Of a stretch of 17,437 nt of DNA, positions 6,898 to 14,831 are shown one piece after another. How positions within the stretch are numbered: the first letter of the stretch is position 1; every line of letters starts with the position of its first letter. Source of the stretch: Bacteroidota bacterium. GTDB lineage: Bacteria; Bacteroidota; Bacteroidia; Chitinophagales; Chitinophagaceae. Location: assembly GCA_023430465.1 (NCBI GenBank), contig JAEZAM010000043.1:1-17437 (forward strand). The letters are read 5' to 3'. The position numbers were made by a program, and so were the translations under genes. Below the pieces are notes generated by a model. The model had not been told where the DNA came from and ran no database searches. It saw only the letters and a program-made list of their open reading frames with translations.

Positions 6898-7674
6898 ATG
6901 AACAGGCTCTCTGCATTATTTGAACGGAAGAAAGCAAGGGTGTTGAATACATACATCACCGCAGGTTATCCGAAACCCGACAGCACACGCCGGTTAATGA
7001 AGGCGTTGCAGGATAACGGTGCGGATATCATCGAGCTGGGAATGCCTTACAGTGATCCGCTTGCAGACGGACCGGTGATCCAGCATAGCAGCAGCATCGC
7101 GCTACAAAACGGGATGAGGATATCACGGCTGTTTGCCGACCTGGAGGGTTTCCGCAGCGAAATCACGATTCCCGTCATTCTTATGGGATACATGAACCCG
7201 GTGTTGCAATATGGGTTTGAAGAATTTTGCCGGGATGCGGCGGCCTGCGGCATAGATGGACTTATCCTTCCCGATCTTCCACAGTACGAATTTGAATCGG
7301 AATATGGAGCTGTTTTGAAAAAATACGGGCTCGACTTCATTTTCCTGGTCACCCCGGAAACCAGCGATGCGCGACTGACGAAGCTGGACGAACTTAGCTC
7401 GGGATTTATTTACGCTGTGTCTTCGTCTTCCACCACTGGGGCTGGTGCCGGAAAAGTTATCGCGGCGGACTACCTGCAGCGGCTTGCCCGGATGAATCTG
7501 AAAAATCCATTTCTCGTGGGGTTTGGCATCAGTGACCGGCAAAGCTTTGACGCGGCCTGTACCTATGCTTCCGGCGCAATAATCGGAACAGCCCTGATCC
7601 GCGCCTTGGGCGGGGCAGAAGACGAGGCCACTGCGGTTAAACAATTCCTTAACAGCATCCTGTCCCCGGGCTGA
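6898..7674 (+). CDS. trpA: Tryptophan synthase alpha chain
   Basis: The 258-residue barrel enzyme cleaves indole-3-glycerol phosphate to indole, which is channelled to TrpB. The two catalytic acids are Glu46 in IELGMP and Asp57 in SDPLADGPVIQ, with the same spacing of 11 as in E. coli Glu49/Asp60. The loop 6 region reads YAVSSSSTTGAG, replacing the enterobacterial SRxGVTGAE; to my knowledge this is common in Bacteroidota. LVGFGIS binds the substrate phosphate. It contains no tryptophan residue. It begins 5 nt after the lipoprotein gene and is the last gene of the operon. No convincing intrinsic terminator follows it. Confidence 0.96.
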   Translation: MNRLSALFERKKARVLNTYITAGYPKPDSTRRLMKALQDNGADIIELGMPYSDPLADGPVIQHSSSIALQNGMRISRLFADLEGFRSEITIPVILMGYMNPVLQYGFEEFCRDAAACGIDGLILPDLPQYEFESEYGAVLKKYGLDFIFLVTPETSDARLTKLDELSSGFIYAVSSSSTTGAGAGKVIAADYLQRLARMNLKNPFLVGFGISDRQSFDAACTYASGAIIGTALIRALGGAEDEATAVKQFLNSILSPG

Positions 7675-7696
7675 GAGCGCTCCCGGAGAAAGGATT

Positions 7697-7704
7697 TATA
7701 TTTG
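7697..7704 (+). promoter_or_regulatory. Putative -7 promoter element for the thioredoxin gene
   Basis: TATATTTG at 7697-7704 matches the Bacteroidota -7 consensus TAnnTTTG exactly and lies 21 nt before the ATG at 7726. No well-placed TTTG is seen upstream, so only half of the promoter is supported. If real, the TTG at 7702 lies within the promoter and cannot be the translation start. Confidence 0.4.
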
Positions 7705-7725
7705 CTTTTCCGAAAAAACCGATAC

Positions 7726-8811
7726 ATGAAGAATCTCCTGTTGATGATCCTGCTTCTGCCTTTCGCCGCCTTCGCGCAGCAGGAACTTGTGATCACCGGA
7801 AAAGTGAAAGGACTCAAAGAAAATGATGTGGTAGCACTCACTGACGTGAACCGTCCGCGGGATACGATAGCCAGGGCTACGGTAAAGAAAGGTTCCTTCG
7901 TGCTTCGGCATAAGTTCCAGGAGCCGGCACTTGTCAACATCAACTTTGCGGAAAAAGCCAGCCTGATGAGCTTCCTGGGTAATTCAAAGATCCGGCTGAC
8001 TGGTGATGTCAAAGCGCCGAAAAAAATGCAGTTCCGCGGATCTTCTTCCCACAAGGATTTTATGACTTTCCAACGCACGTTTGATCCAATGTTCCAAAAG
8101 CTAGGTAACATCAATCAGCAGTTGCAAATGAACCGTAGTTCCGACAGCCTGGCAACCGCCTCCCGCAATCTCCGGGATTCCATTCAGCGGATGATCGACA
8201 ACTTCATTGAGCGCAGGCCATCGTCTCCCGTAAGTGCTTTTATGCTAGCGGTAACGGTTCAGCTCAGCGATGATATATTTCTCACCGAAAAGCGGTTAAA
8301 CTCGTTGAAGCCTGCTGCCGTGAATAACCTTTACGGTACTTACCTGAAAGACATGGTTACGGAAGCAAAGGTGACAGCCATTGGCAGCGAAGCAATGGAT
8401 TTCACACAGGCCGATACGGCAGGTGTGCCGGTATCACTCGCGTCCTTCCGTGGCAAGTATGTACTGATCGATTTCTGGGCAAGCTGGTGCGGTCCCTGCC
8501 GCCAGGAAAATCCCAATGTAGTGGCCAATTTCCAAAAATTCAGCAATAAAAACTTTACAGTGCTCGGCGTGTCACTTGATCGCGCAAATCAGAAAGATCG
8601 CTGGATACAGGCCATTCATGCTGATAATCTGACATGGACACATGTCAGCGATCTTCAGTACTGGAACAATGAAGTGGCAAAACAATACCGTGTATCCAGT
8701 ATACCGCAAAACTTCCTGGTAGGGCCCGATGGAAAAATTCTGGCCAAAAATCTGCGCGGGCCTGACCTGGAAGCAAAACTGTGCGAACTCCTTGGTTGTG
8801 ATTCCAACTAG
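7726..8811 (+). CDS. Exported TlpA-like thioredoxin-fold oxidoreductase (DUF4369-type N-terminus)
   Basis: The 361-residue protein has a Sec signal peptide (MKNLLLMILLLPFAAFAQ) and then a DUF4369-like beta domain (about 20-105). A helical linker (about 108-215) leads to a C-terminal AhpC/TSA-TlpA thioredoxin fold. The redox motif WCGPC is at 254-258 (Cys255, Cys258), and the cis-proline is Pro327 in SSIPQNF. Two more cysteines sit at the extreme C-terminus (353, 358). The start at 7726 is chosen because it begins directly with the signal peptide; a TTG at 7702 would add eight residues before it. The likely location is periplasmic, reducing disulfides of client proteins. Paralogues of this type are abundant in Bacteroidota, so the client is unknown. 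It converges with the response regulator, with 6 nt between the stops. Confidence 0.9.
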   Translation: MKNLLLMILLLPFAAFAQQELVITGKVKGLKENDVVALTDVNRPRDTIARATVKKGSFVLRHKFQEPALVNINFAEKASLMSFLGNSKIRLTGDVKAPKKMQFRGSSSHKDFMTFQRTFDPMFQKLGNINQQLQMNRSSDSLATASRNLRDSIQRMIDNFIERRPSSPVSAFMLAVTVQLSDDIFLTEKRLNSLKPAAVNNLYGTYLKDMVTEAKVTAIGSEAMDFTQADTAGVPVSLASFRGKYVLIDFWASWCGPCRQENPNVVANFQKFSNKNFTVLGVSLDRANQKDRWIQAIHADNLTWTHVSDLQYWNNEVAKQYRVSSIPQNFLVGPDGKILAKNLRGPDLEAKLCELLGCDSN

Positions 8812-8817
8812 TAGCTG

Positions 8818-9465
8818 CTATTTACCCACCAGCTTTTGTTCATAGGCATACTTTATCAGCCCGATGACTGTATTGGTGCCGGTTTTGCGAAAGATGTTTT
8901 TTCGATGGGTTTCCACAGTGCGCTCGCTGATGAATAATGCTTCGGCGATCTGCCGATTGTTGTATTCTTTCTCGATCAGGCCGATGATCTCGATCTCGCG
9001 ATCGGTGAGATGCGCAAGGGCGTTTTGTTTTTTCCTGGAACTACTCTTGTTCAGTTCATCGATCACTTCATCACTGAAATAAGTGTCTCCGGCTGCGATC
9101 TTTTCCAGGGCAGTGACAAGTTCCTGCTTGCCTACGTTTTTCAGTACATACCCGGAAATATTGGCATCACTGATCATTTCATTGACTACGTCGCCTTCGC
9201 CGTTCATGGAAAGCGCCAGGATGCGGATGGCGGGAAACTTCTTCGCTACCATTTTCGCCAGTGCAGGGCCACTGATACCGGGCATCATAACATCGGTCAG
9301 CAGGATGTCCACCGGTTCTTTTTCCAGTTTTTGCATCACCGATGCCGGATCTGTGGTGGCAAAGGCGAACGTGAATTGGGGGTGGCCTTCCAGCAATGAC
9401 ATCAGTCCGTCTATCACGATCTGATGATCATCCACAAGTGCGAGCGTGATGGTTTCATTTTTCAT
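8818..9465 (-). CDS. LuxR/NarL-family response regulator
   Basis: The 215-residue regulator has an N-terminal receiver domain (about 5-125) and a C-terminal LuxR-type helix-turn-helix (about 152-207). The acidic pair Asp12-Asp13 lies in LVDDHQIV, the phosphoacceptor is Asp58 in ILLTDVMMPG, and the conserved lysine is Lys109 in YVLKNVGK. The HTH begins LTDREIEIIGLIEKEYNNRQIAEAL and contains SERTVETHRKNIFRKTGT. Its gene lies 22 nt downstream of the histidine kinase, the natural partner. The target genes are not apparent from the window. All active residues are present, so it should be a functional two-component output. Confidence 0.95.
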   Translation of the reverse strand: MKNETITLALVDDHQIVIDGLMSLLEGHPQFTFAFATTDPASVMQKLEKEPVDILLTDVMMPGISGPALAKMVAKKFPAIRILALSMNGEGDVVNEMISDANISGYVLKNVGKQELVTALEKIAAGDTYFSDEVIDELNKSSSRKKQNALAHLTDREIEIIGLIEKEYNNRQIAEALFISERTVETHRKNIFRKTGTNTVIGLIKYAYEQKLVGK

Positions 9466-9487
9466 AATAAGGAGTTTCCTGCGGTGC

Positions 9488-11437
9488 TTATTTATTGAGG
9501 GGTACGTGTATCGCGATCAGGGTGCCCCGGCCTGGTGCGGAATCGAATTCGATGGTTCCTTTCAGGTATTCCACCCTGGTAATGATATTCCTCACACCAA
9601 TACCATCAAATTTTTCGTGATCGGCTGCGTCGAATCCTTTTCCATTATCCTCTATCGTGGCACTGATCCCTTCGTCATCACGCGTGACAGAAATATCCAG
9701 CGTGGTGGCTTTGGCATGCTTGATCACATTGTTCACGCACTCCTGTATCACGCGGTAGAGGACGGTCTCAACAGCAGAATCCATTCTGTTTTCCAGGCCT
9801 TCCGTGTAGAGGTGAATCGCCAGTGACCTGGTATCGATCTTGTCAATGAAATCCTGCAATGCTGTGGCAAGGTTTTTTTTCAGCAACGCGTTCGGCATCA
9901 TGTTATGCGATACGTTGCGGATCTCGCGGCAGCTTTCATCGACCAGGCTGATGATCTTTCCGAGGGATGCTGCATGTTCATTCATCGGGGCAGTGCTGGA
10001 TTCATAAGCAGAGAGATTCATTTTTGCCGCGCTCATCATTTGCCCGATGCCGTCATGAAGATCGCGGGCAATCCGTTGCCGCTCATTTTCCTCTGCCTCT
10101 ATCACTGCCCGGGTAGCCAGTTCCTGCTGTTTCATGATCTCGGTCTGTATCCTGGTCTTCTGTTTAAGCCGGAAACGCAGGTAAGCGGATATTCCCAGCA
10201 ACCCCAGCAGCACGGCCAGAATGATGATGGCTGCCAGTATAACGTTCTTCCGGCTCAGTTCAGCCTGTTGGAGGTTGATCTGTTGCTGTTTCTTTTCCGT
10301 TTCATAAAGTGTCTGCAGCTCGGCTATCCGTGATTCACTAGCCGTATTCACCAGGCTGTCTTTTACACTGAGCGACTGTTGCAAAACGGCAAATGCCTGG
10401 TCGCCATTGCCGGAACTCCTATATGCGTCAGCAAGCGACTGCAGCGCTTTCAGTTTACCCTGGGCATACCCCGATTCTTCTGCAAGGGAAATGCTTCGCA
10501 GGTAATATCCAATCGCTTCCTGCCATCTTTTTTGGGCTTTCATCACCATGCCCAGGTTGAGATAGCTGTCGCTCATTTGTTTCCTGTTGCCAAAAGCTGA
10601 ATCGATGGCGAGGGCTTTGTTGAAATATAGAAAGGCATTCCGGTAATCCGGAGGTTCGCTGTAGAAATAACAGTTTCCCATGTTATCATAGAATACCGCC
10701 TTGGCGAAGGTGTTATTCGTTCGCTCTGCAATACGGATGCCTTCCTCATCGATAGCAAAGGCTTCTTTTATCTTGCCCTGCATTCCATAAATGTTCGCAA
10801 GCGTGTGCAGGGTGGAGATTCGGTTGGATGGATCGCTGTCATCCGTCATCAGGGCAAGCGATTCACTTATGTATCTTTCCGCAAGGCCGAGCTTGGCCTG
10901 GGTCTGGTACACCATCCCGATATTCGATTTCGAAGCAATGATGCCTTTTTTGTCGCCAAGCTTTTCGCGTATCTGCAGCGAGCGGAAAAGATGTTCAAGT
11001 GACTCGGCATGTCGACCCAATTGCCAGTAGGCAGTGCCAATCCCGCTCAAGGCCAGCGCAACAAGGGAATCATTGGAGGCTTTGCCCGCCGCCTCCATAC
11101 CCAGCATGTAGGTTTTGGCGGCAAGTTCATAATTGCCCTTGGTGTTCATTGCCCTGGCCAGCGCAACCAGCGCCGTTGCCTTTGCATCGGGATTATTTAT
11201 TTCAGCAGCCATGTCAGTTGCCTTCCTGGCAAAATACATGGCTGTGTCTGCATCGTTATTGCGCATCAGGATGGACAGGTGGGCGTAGGTATATATCTGC
11301 TCTTTTGCAGATTGCTTTGCAATGATGCGGTTTACAGAGTCAATCGGCCTGTAAAGCGATTGCGGTGACAGAGAGGTAAAGCATATCAGTGCAAGCGAAA
11401 GGAGGTTCATCCTTCGCCTGGAATAGTTCGGCTGCAT
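9488..11437 (-). CDS. TPR-containing sensor histidine kinase (HisKA_3 / NarL type)
   Basis: The 649-residue kinase starts with a signal-like hydrophobic segment (about 10-26) and then carries a row of tetratricopeptide repeats (about 85-360). These are predicted to be periplasmic and to be the sensor. A coiled-coil-like Gln-rich stretch precedes one strong transmembrane helix (about 399-420). The dimerisation and phosphoacceptor domain has His461 in RQRIARDLHDGIGQ. The ATPase domain has the N box around Asn570 (QECVNNVIKHA), G1 DNGKGF (597-602) and G2 GIGVRN (612-617). Translation could instead begin at 11410 (MNLLSLALICF), which is also a plausible signal peptide. It lies 18 nt downstream of dapB and directly before its response regulator, suggesting one transcript. 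The ligand is unknown. Confidence 0.93.
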   Translation of the reverse strand: MQPNYSRRRMNLLSLALICFTSLSPQSLYRPIDSVNRIIAKQSAKEQIYTYAHLSILMRNNDADTAMYFARKATDMAAEINNPDAKATALVALARAMNTKGNYELAAKTYMLGMEAAGKASNDSLVALALSGIGTAYWQLGRHAESLEHLFRSLQIREKLGDKKGIIASKSNIGMVYQTQAKLGLAERYISESLALMTDDSDPSNRISTLHTLANIYGMQGKIKEAFAIDEEGIRIAERTNNTFAKAVFYDNMGNCYFYSEPPDYRNAFLYFNKALAIDSAFGNRKQMSDSYLNLGMVMKAQKRWQEAIGYYLRSISLAEESGYAQGKLKALQSLADAYRSSGNGDQAFAVLQQSLSVKDSLVNTASESRIAELQTLYETEKKQQQINLQQAELSRKNVILAAIIILAVLLGLLGISAYLRFRLKQKTRIQTEIMKQQELATRAVIEAEENERQRIARDLHDGIGQMMSAAKMNLSAYESSTAPMNEHAASLGKIISLVDESCREIRNVSHNMMPNALLKKNLATALQDFIDKIDTRSLAIHLYTEGLENRMDSAVETVLYRVIQECVNNVIKHAKATTLDISVTRDDEGISATIEDNGKGFDAADHEKFDGIGVRNIITRVEYLKGTIEFDSAPGRGTLIAIHVPLNK

Positions 11438-11455
11438 GAATGGTGGTTTGTCGGG

Positions 11456-12172
11456 CTAAAGGCCCAGTACATCTTTCATACTAAAGATACCTTTTTTGTC
11501 CTTGCAAAATTCCGCTGCCAGGACGGCCCCGAGTGCGAAGCCCTGCCGGTTGTGCGCCGTGTGGATGATCTCGATATCATCAACTGTCGAAGTGTAACGA
11601 ACATGATGAGTGCCTGGCGCGGGATCGATGCGTTTACTGATGATCGCCAGTTCCGACGCGGATTTCGCCGGTTCGTTCACCCATTTCTTCTTAGCGGGTA
11701 TGGCCTCCATGATTCCTTCCGCAAGCGTGATGGCCGTACCACTCGGAGCATCGAGTTTTGCCGTATGATGAATTTCTTCCATATCCACATTGTACTCCGT
11801 TCGGTTGCTCATGAGTGTGGCCAGGCGTTTGTTGACCTCGAAGAATATATTCACCCCTACACTGAAATTACTCGCATATAAAAGGCAGCCATTTTTTTCC
11901 CTGCAGTAATCCTGCATGGCAGGGAGCTGGTCGGTCCAGCCGGTAGAGCCACTGACAACAGGTACGTCCCATTCCAGCAATTGCTTTACGTTGGCAGCGG
12001 CGGTATGTGGCCCGGTAAATTCAATCGCCACATCAGCATCAGCAAGATTGTTAGCTGTAAAATCGCCCAGGTTCTGGTCGTTTATTTTTAAAACTATAAC
12101 ATGACCACGCTGAATTGCAATTTCTTCAATCGCTTTTCCCATTTTACCATAACCGATTAGTGCTATCTGCAT
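11456..12172 (-). CDS. dapB: 4-hydroxy-tetrahydrodipicolinate reductase
   Basis: The 238-residue NAD(P)H-dependent enzyme reduces 4-hydroxy-tetrahydrodipicolinate on the route to lysine and meso-diaminopimelate for peptidoglycan. The Rossmann nucleotide loop is GYGKMG (7-12). The catalytic site shows EIHHTAKLDAPSGT, with His135, His136 and Lys139 spaced as in E. coli His159/Lys163. ASNFSVGVN (100-108) and the C-terminal GAVLAAEF are further family motifs. It is shorter than proteobacterial DapB (about 270), which I believe is normal in Bacteroidota. It follows the DUF5683 gene by 49 nt and precedes the histidine kinase by 18 nt. Confidence 0.96.
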   Translation of the reverse strand: MQIALIGYGKMGKAIEEIAIQRGHVIVLKINDQNLGDFTANNLADADVAIEFTGPHTAAANVKQLLEWDVPVVSGSTGWTDQLPAMQDYCREKNGCLLYASNFSVGVNIFFEVNKRLATLMSNRTEYNVDMEEIHHTAKLDAPSGTAITLAEGIMEAIPAKKKWVNEPAKSASELAIISKRIDPAPGTHHVRYTSTVDDIEIIHTAHNRQGFALGAVLAAEFCKDKKGIFSMKDVLGL

Positions 12173-12221
12173 GCCTGATTTTTGTGAAATGCAAGATGCT
12201 TAAAAACTCCGAATAGATAAA

Positions 12222-12905
12222 TTAAAACAACGAGCGAAGCCGGGGAGAGGGTTTGTTTGTACCGATATTCAATACAATGCTCATTCCATTGGTACCGGCC
12301 ATCTGGCTGCGGCCGGGCTTGAATTGCAGGCTAAGATCCGGGCTGACATCGAATGCTTTCAGGTGCGCATCAACGGTTGCGTCCACAACGTTCAGGCCCC
12401 AGAACAAAACAAAGAAAAGCACTGAATAATCTATGTATTGACGGAACTGGTCGCGGGCATTGCGAATAGATTCCGGCTGATATCGCTTGTAGCGGTCTTC
12501 GATCCGGAAATAATCGGTGGAGTCGCGGCCCTGCCCTGCGGGTAAAGCGGCCTTATACCTGGCCGCATAAGCAAACCGGTATTCCCGGTAGGTTTTAATA
12601 TTGTCTACAAAAATATACCCGGTGATACCCAGGGCGCCATAGACTAAGGGCAGCTTCCAGTATTTCTTATTGTAGATCTGTCCCCAGCCGGGTAATACGG
12701 CTGAGCGGATGGCGGCCTTGCGAGGGCTGTACACCTTCACTTTTTTGATCGTCTCCTTGCCACGTGTTGTGTCAACCTCCGCTACCACGGTGGTTGCCGG
12801 GTTTACCTGGAGCAGGCTGTCCTTCGTCTGTGCAGTTACCTCAAGCGAGGTTATTGTCAGCAGCAGGATGATCAGCAAACGTCGCGAGGTAAAGAGATGC
12901 ATCAT
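12222..12905 (-). CDS. DUF5683 family membrane protein
   Basis: The 227-residue protein has a signal peptide (MMHLFTSRRLLIILLLTITSLEVTAQ) and then the motif SPRKAAIRSAVLPGWGQIYNKKYWKLPLVYGAL, with the GxGQIYN(K/R)KYWK core that marks DUF5683. Two further hydrophobic segments follow, about 87-102 and about 160-175 (SVLFFVLFWGLNVVDATVDAHL). It is probably inserted in the cell envelope. To my knowledge the family commonly sits beside parB and dapB in Bacteroidota, and here it lies 10 nt after parB and 49 nt before dapB. The function is not established. The start could be either of two adjacent ATGs (12905 or 12902). Confidence 0.85.
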   Translation of the reverse strand: MMHLFTSRRLLIILLLTITSLEVTAQTKDSLLQVNPATTVVAEVDTTRGKETIKKVKVYSPRKAAIRSAVLPGWGQIYNKKYWKLPLVYGALGITGYIFVDNIKTYREYRFAYAARYKAALPAGQGRDSTDYFRIEDRYKRYQPESIRNARDQFRQYIDYSVLFFVLFWGLNVVDATVDAHLKAFDVSPDLSLQFKPGRSQMAGTNGMSIVLNIGTNKPSPRLRSLF

Positions 12906-12915
12906 CAGTTAATAA

Positions 12916-13836
12916 TTAGCTTACCTGTATATCCATCTGTTGAAGGATCTTATTGAGCTCTTCCTGTGAATAATAGTCTATCAGGATCTGCCCGTTGCCA
13001 TTCCTGCTGTGCTTAAGCTTCACACGTGTGCTGAAATGGGAGGCTAAGTTATCTTCTATTTTCTGGTAGCTCGCCGGCAGCGATCCTTTTGAAGATTTTT
13101 TAACAGCAGTACCCTGTTTGTACAGGTTACGCACCAGCGTTTCGGTCTGACGCACGGAAAGACCTTTCTCTTTTATCTCATTGAAAATATAGAGTTGCTT
13201 GTCTACCGTATCTACATTTATCAGGGCTCTTGCATGGCCCATGCTAAGTTCTCCACTGCGAACAGCCAACTGGATATCCGGTGGCAGCTTCAGCAGGCGG
13301 ATAAAATTAGCAACTGTACTGCGGTCTTTACCCATGCGCTCTGCGACCTGTTCCTGGGTATAATCCAGTTCCTCCATCATCCTTTTATAGCTCAGCGCAA
13401 TTTCGACGGCGTTGAGGTCTTCACGCTGAAGGTTTTCCAGCAGCGCGAGTTCCAGCAGTTCTGCGTCATTGGCCTGGCGGATATAGGCAGGGATATCTTT
13501 CAGTCCTGCCAGTTTGCTGGCTCGCCATCTCCGTTCACCCGAGATCAGGCGGAACTTACCGGATGCCAGCCGCGAAACGGTGATCGGCTGGATGATGTCA
13601 TGCAGCCTGATCGATTCAGACAATTCTTTCAAAGCCTGTTCATCAAAATCGCGGCGCGGCTGCTTTGGATTGGGTTCTACTTTCTCAACAGGGATACGGT
13701 TGATACCGGTCGCGTTTTCGACAGCAGCAGGTTTCAGGCCACCGGTGCCGGTTTTCAGATCACTGTCAATGCCCTGCAGGAGGGAGCGGATACCTTTTCC
13801 GAGCGCTTCTTTATTGTTGTTCTTGGGACTGTTCAT
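12916..13836 (-). CDS. parB: Chromosome partitioning protein ParB
   Basis: The 306-residue CTP-dependent DNA clamp binds parS sites and works with ParA in chromosome segregation. The N-terminus has the ALGKGIRSLL segment used for ParA contact. The ParB/CTPase domain includes PNPKQPRRDFDE (56-67), the CTP-binding GERRWRA (100-106) and ENLQRED (134-140). A helix-turn-helix follows (about 159-182, TQEQVAERMGKDRSTVANFI). The C-terminal region (about 260-306) is the dimerisation domain. Length is normal. It begins 37 nt after parA ends. I saw no convincing parS palindrome in the window. Confidence 0.96.
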   Translation of the reverse strand: MNSPKNNNKEALGKGIRSLLQGIDSDLKTGTGGLKPAAVENATGINRIPVEKVEPNPKQPRRDFDEQALKELSESIRLHDIIQPITVSRLASGKFRLISGERRWRASKLAGLKDIPAYIRQANDAELLELALLENLQREDLNAVEIALSYKRMMEELDYTQEQVAERMGKDRSTVANFIRLLKLPPDIQLAVRSGELSMGHARALINVDTVDKQLYIFNEIKEKGLSVRQTETLVRNLYKQGTAVKKSSKGSLPASYQKIEDNLASHFSTRVKLKHSRNGNGQILIDYYSQEELNKILQQMDIQVS

Positions 13837-13873
13837 GTTGTTAGGTTATAGCTGCCGGGCCGGCCGGAGCAGG

Positions 13874-14677
13874 TCAAAGCGTGAGGATGCGTTCTTCCTG
13901 GCTGATTTTCGTCATATCATTCTTCTGCAGTATCTCTTTCGCCAGGTTGAGGTAGTTCACCGAGCCTTTGCTGCTGGCATCGTAGAGAATAACCGGTTTG
14001 CCAACGCTGGGCGCTTCCGCGAGGCGGGCATTGCGATGGACGATGGTGCTGAATACCATGTCTTCGAAATGACGGCGCACCTCGCTGACAACCTGGTTGC
14101 ACAAACGCAGACGACCATCATACATGGTCATCAGGATACCTTCGATGATGAGCGAAGTATTGAGGCGGCTTTGAACGATCTTGATCGTATTCAATAATTT
14201 TCCAAGACCTTCCAGGGCGAAAAACTCACACTGCACAGGTACTACTACGGAGTCCGCAGCAGTGAGGGCATTTACAGTGATCAATCCGAGCGAGGGAGAG
14301 CAGTCGATGATGATAAAATCATAATCATCCCGAACTGCATCAAGCAGGTTGCGGAGCACCATTTCCCGGTTGGGATAATTGATCATCTCGATTTCGGCAC
14401 CAACGAGGTCAATATGTGAGGGGAGGAGATCAAGGTTGGGTATCTCGGATTTCAGGATCACATCACGCGCACTCACCTGGTTCACCATACAGTCATAGAG
14501 GCTCTGCGTGATGTTATGCAGGTCGAAGCCAACACCTGTGGTGCTATTCGCCTGGGGATCACCATCAACCAGCAAGGTTCTATATTCCAACACGGCAAAA
14601 CTGGCAGCCAGGTTGATAGCCGTAGTGGTTTTCCCTACTCCGCCTTTTTGATTAGCCACCCCGATTATTCTTGCCAT
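13874..14677 (-). CDS. parA: Chromosome partitioning ATPase ParA (Soj-like)
   Basis: The 267-residue P-loop ATPase pairs with ParB to segregate chromosome origins. The deviant Walker A is KGGVGKTTTAINLA (11-24) with its signature lysine. The Walker A' region is LLVDGDPQANST (about 35-46), and Walker B is FIIIDCSPSLGLIT (about 120-133). There is no N-terminal DNA-binding extension, so it is the chromosomal Soj type and not a plasmid P1 type. It has one of the few good ribosome-binding sites in the window, AGGAG 7 nt before the ATG. It heads the minus-strand block, divergent from the metallophosphoesterase gene. Confidence 0.97.
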   Translation of the reverse strand: MARIIGVANQKGGVGKTTTAINLAASFAVLEYRTLLVDGDPQANSTTGVGFDLHNITQSLYDCMVNQVSARDVILKSEIPNLDLLPSHIDLVGAEIEMINYPNREMVLRNLLDAVRDDYDFIIIDCSPSLGLITVNALTAADSVVVPVQCEFFALEGLGKLLNTIKIVQSRLNTSLIIEGILMTMYDGRLRLCNQVVSEVRRHFEDMVFSTIVHRNARLAEAPSVGKPVILYDASSKGSVNYLNLAKEILQKNDMTKISQEERILTL

Positions 14678-14769
14678 TTCCCGTCTCCTGATGTGTTTAA
14701 GTTAATTGGTAAAATTGCCCTCTGGGTGGTAGACCGCAAAATTTAGTTTTACCCAAAGCGCACTATTGG

Positions 14770-14777
14770 CAAAAATA
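14770..14777 (-). promoter_or_regulatory. Possible -7 element for the parA block
   Basis: Read on the minus strand, 14777-14770 is TATTTTTG, a full match to TAnnTTTG, and would direct transcription toward parA. No TTTG lies at the expected distance upstream. In this AT-rich 154-bp divergent region a chance match is possible. The remainder of 14678-14831 shows no hairpin terminator or RNA gene. Confidence 0.3.
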
Positions 14778-14813
14778 AGTGTTAAGTAAAGGTTTTTGTA
14801 ACCTGGTGACGTT

Positions 14814-14821
14814 TAATTTTG
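14814..14821 (+). promoter_or_regulatory. Possible -7 element for the metallophosphoesterase gene
   Basis: TAATTTTG at 14814-14821 matches TAnnTTTG and ends 10 nt before the ATG at 14832, which would make the mRNA nearly leaderless. The nearest upstream TTTG (14795-14798) is only 15 nt away, shorter than the usual 19-21, so the support is partial. Confidence 0.35.
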
Positions 14822-14831
14822 AAGTAATACT

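Noticed and set aside
7664..7694. Hairpin after trpA (CCGGG/CCCGG) as an operon terminator
   Set aside because: The stem is only 5 bp and is followed by a purine-rich stretch, not a T run.
13018..13034. CACACGTGTG palindrome in parB as a possible parS site
   Set aside because: It shares the ACGTG core with parS but the flanks do not match the usual TGTTTCACGTGAAACA pattern, and it lies in coding sequence. A second CCACGTGT in the DUF5683 gene is weaker.
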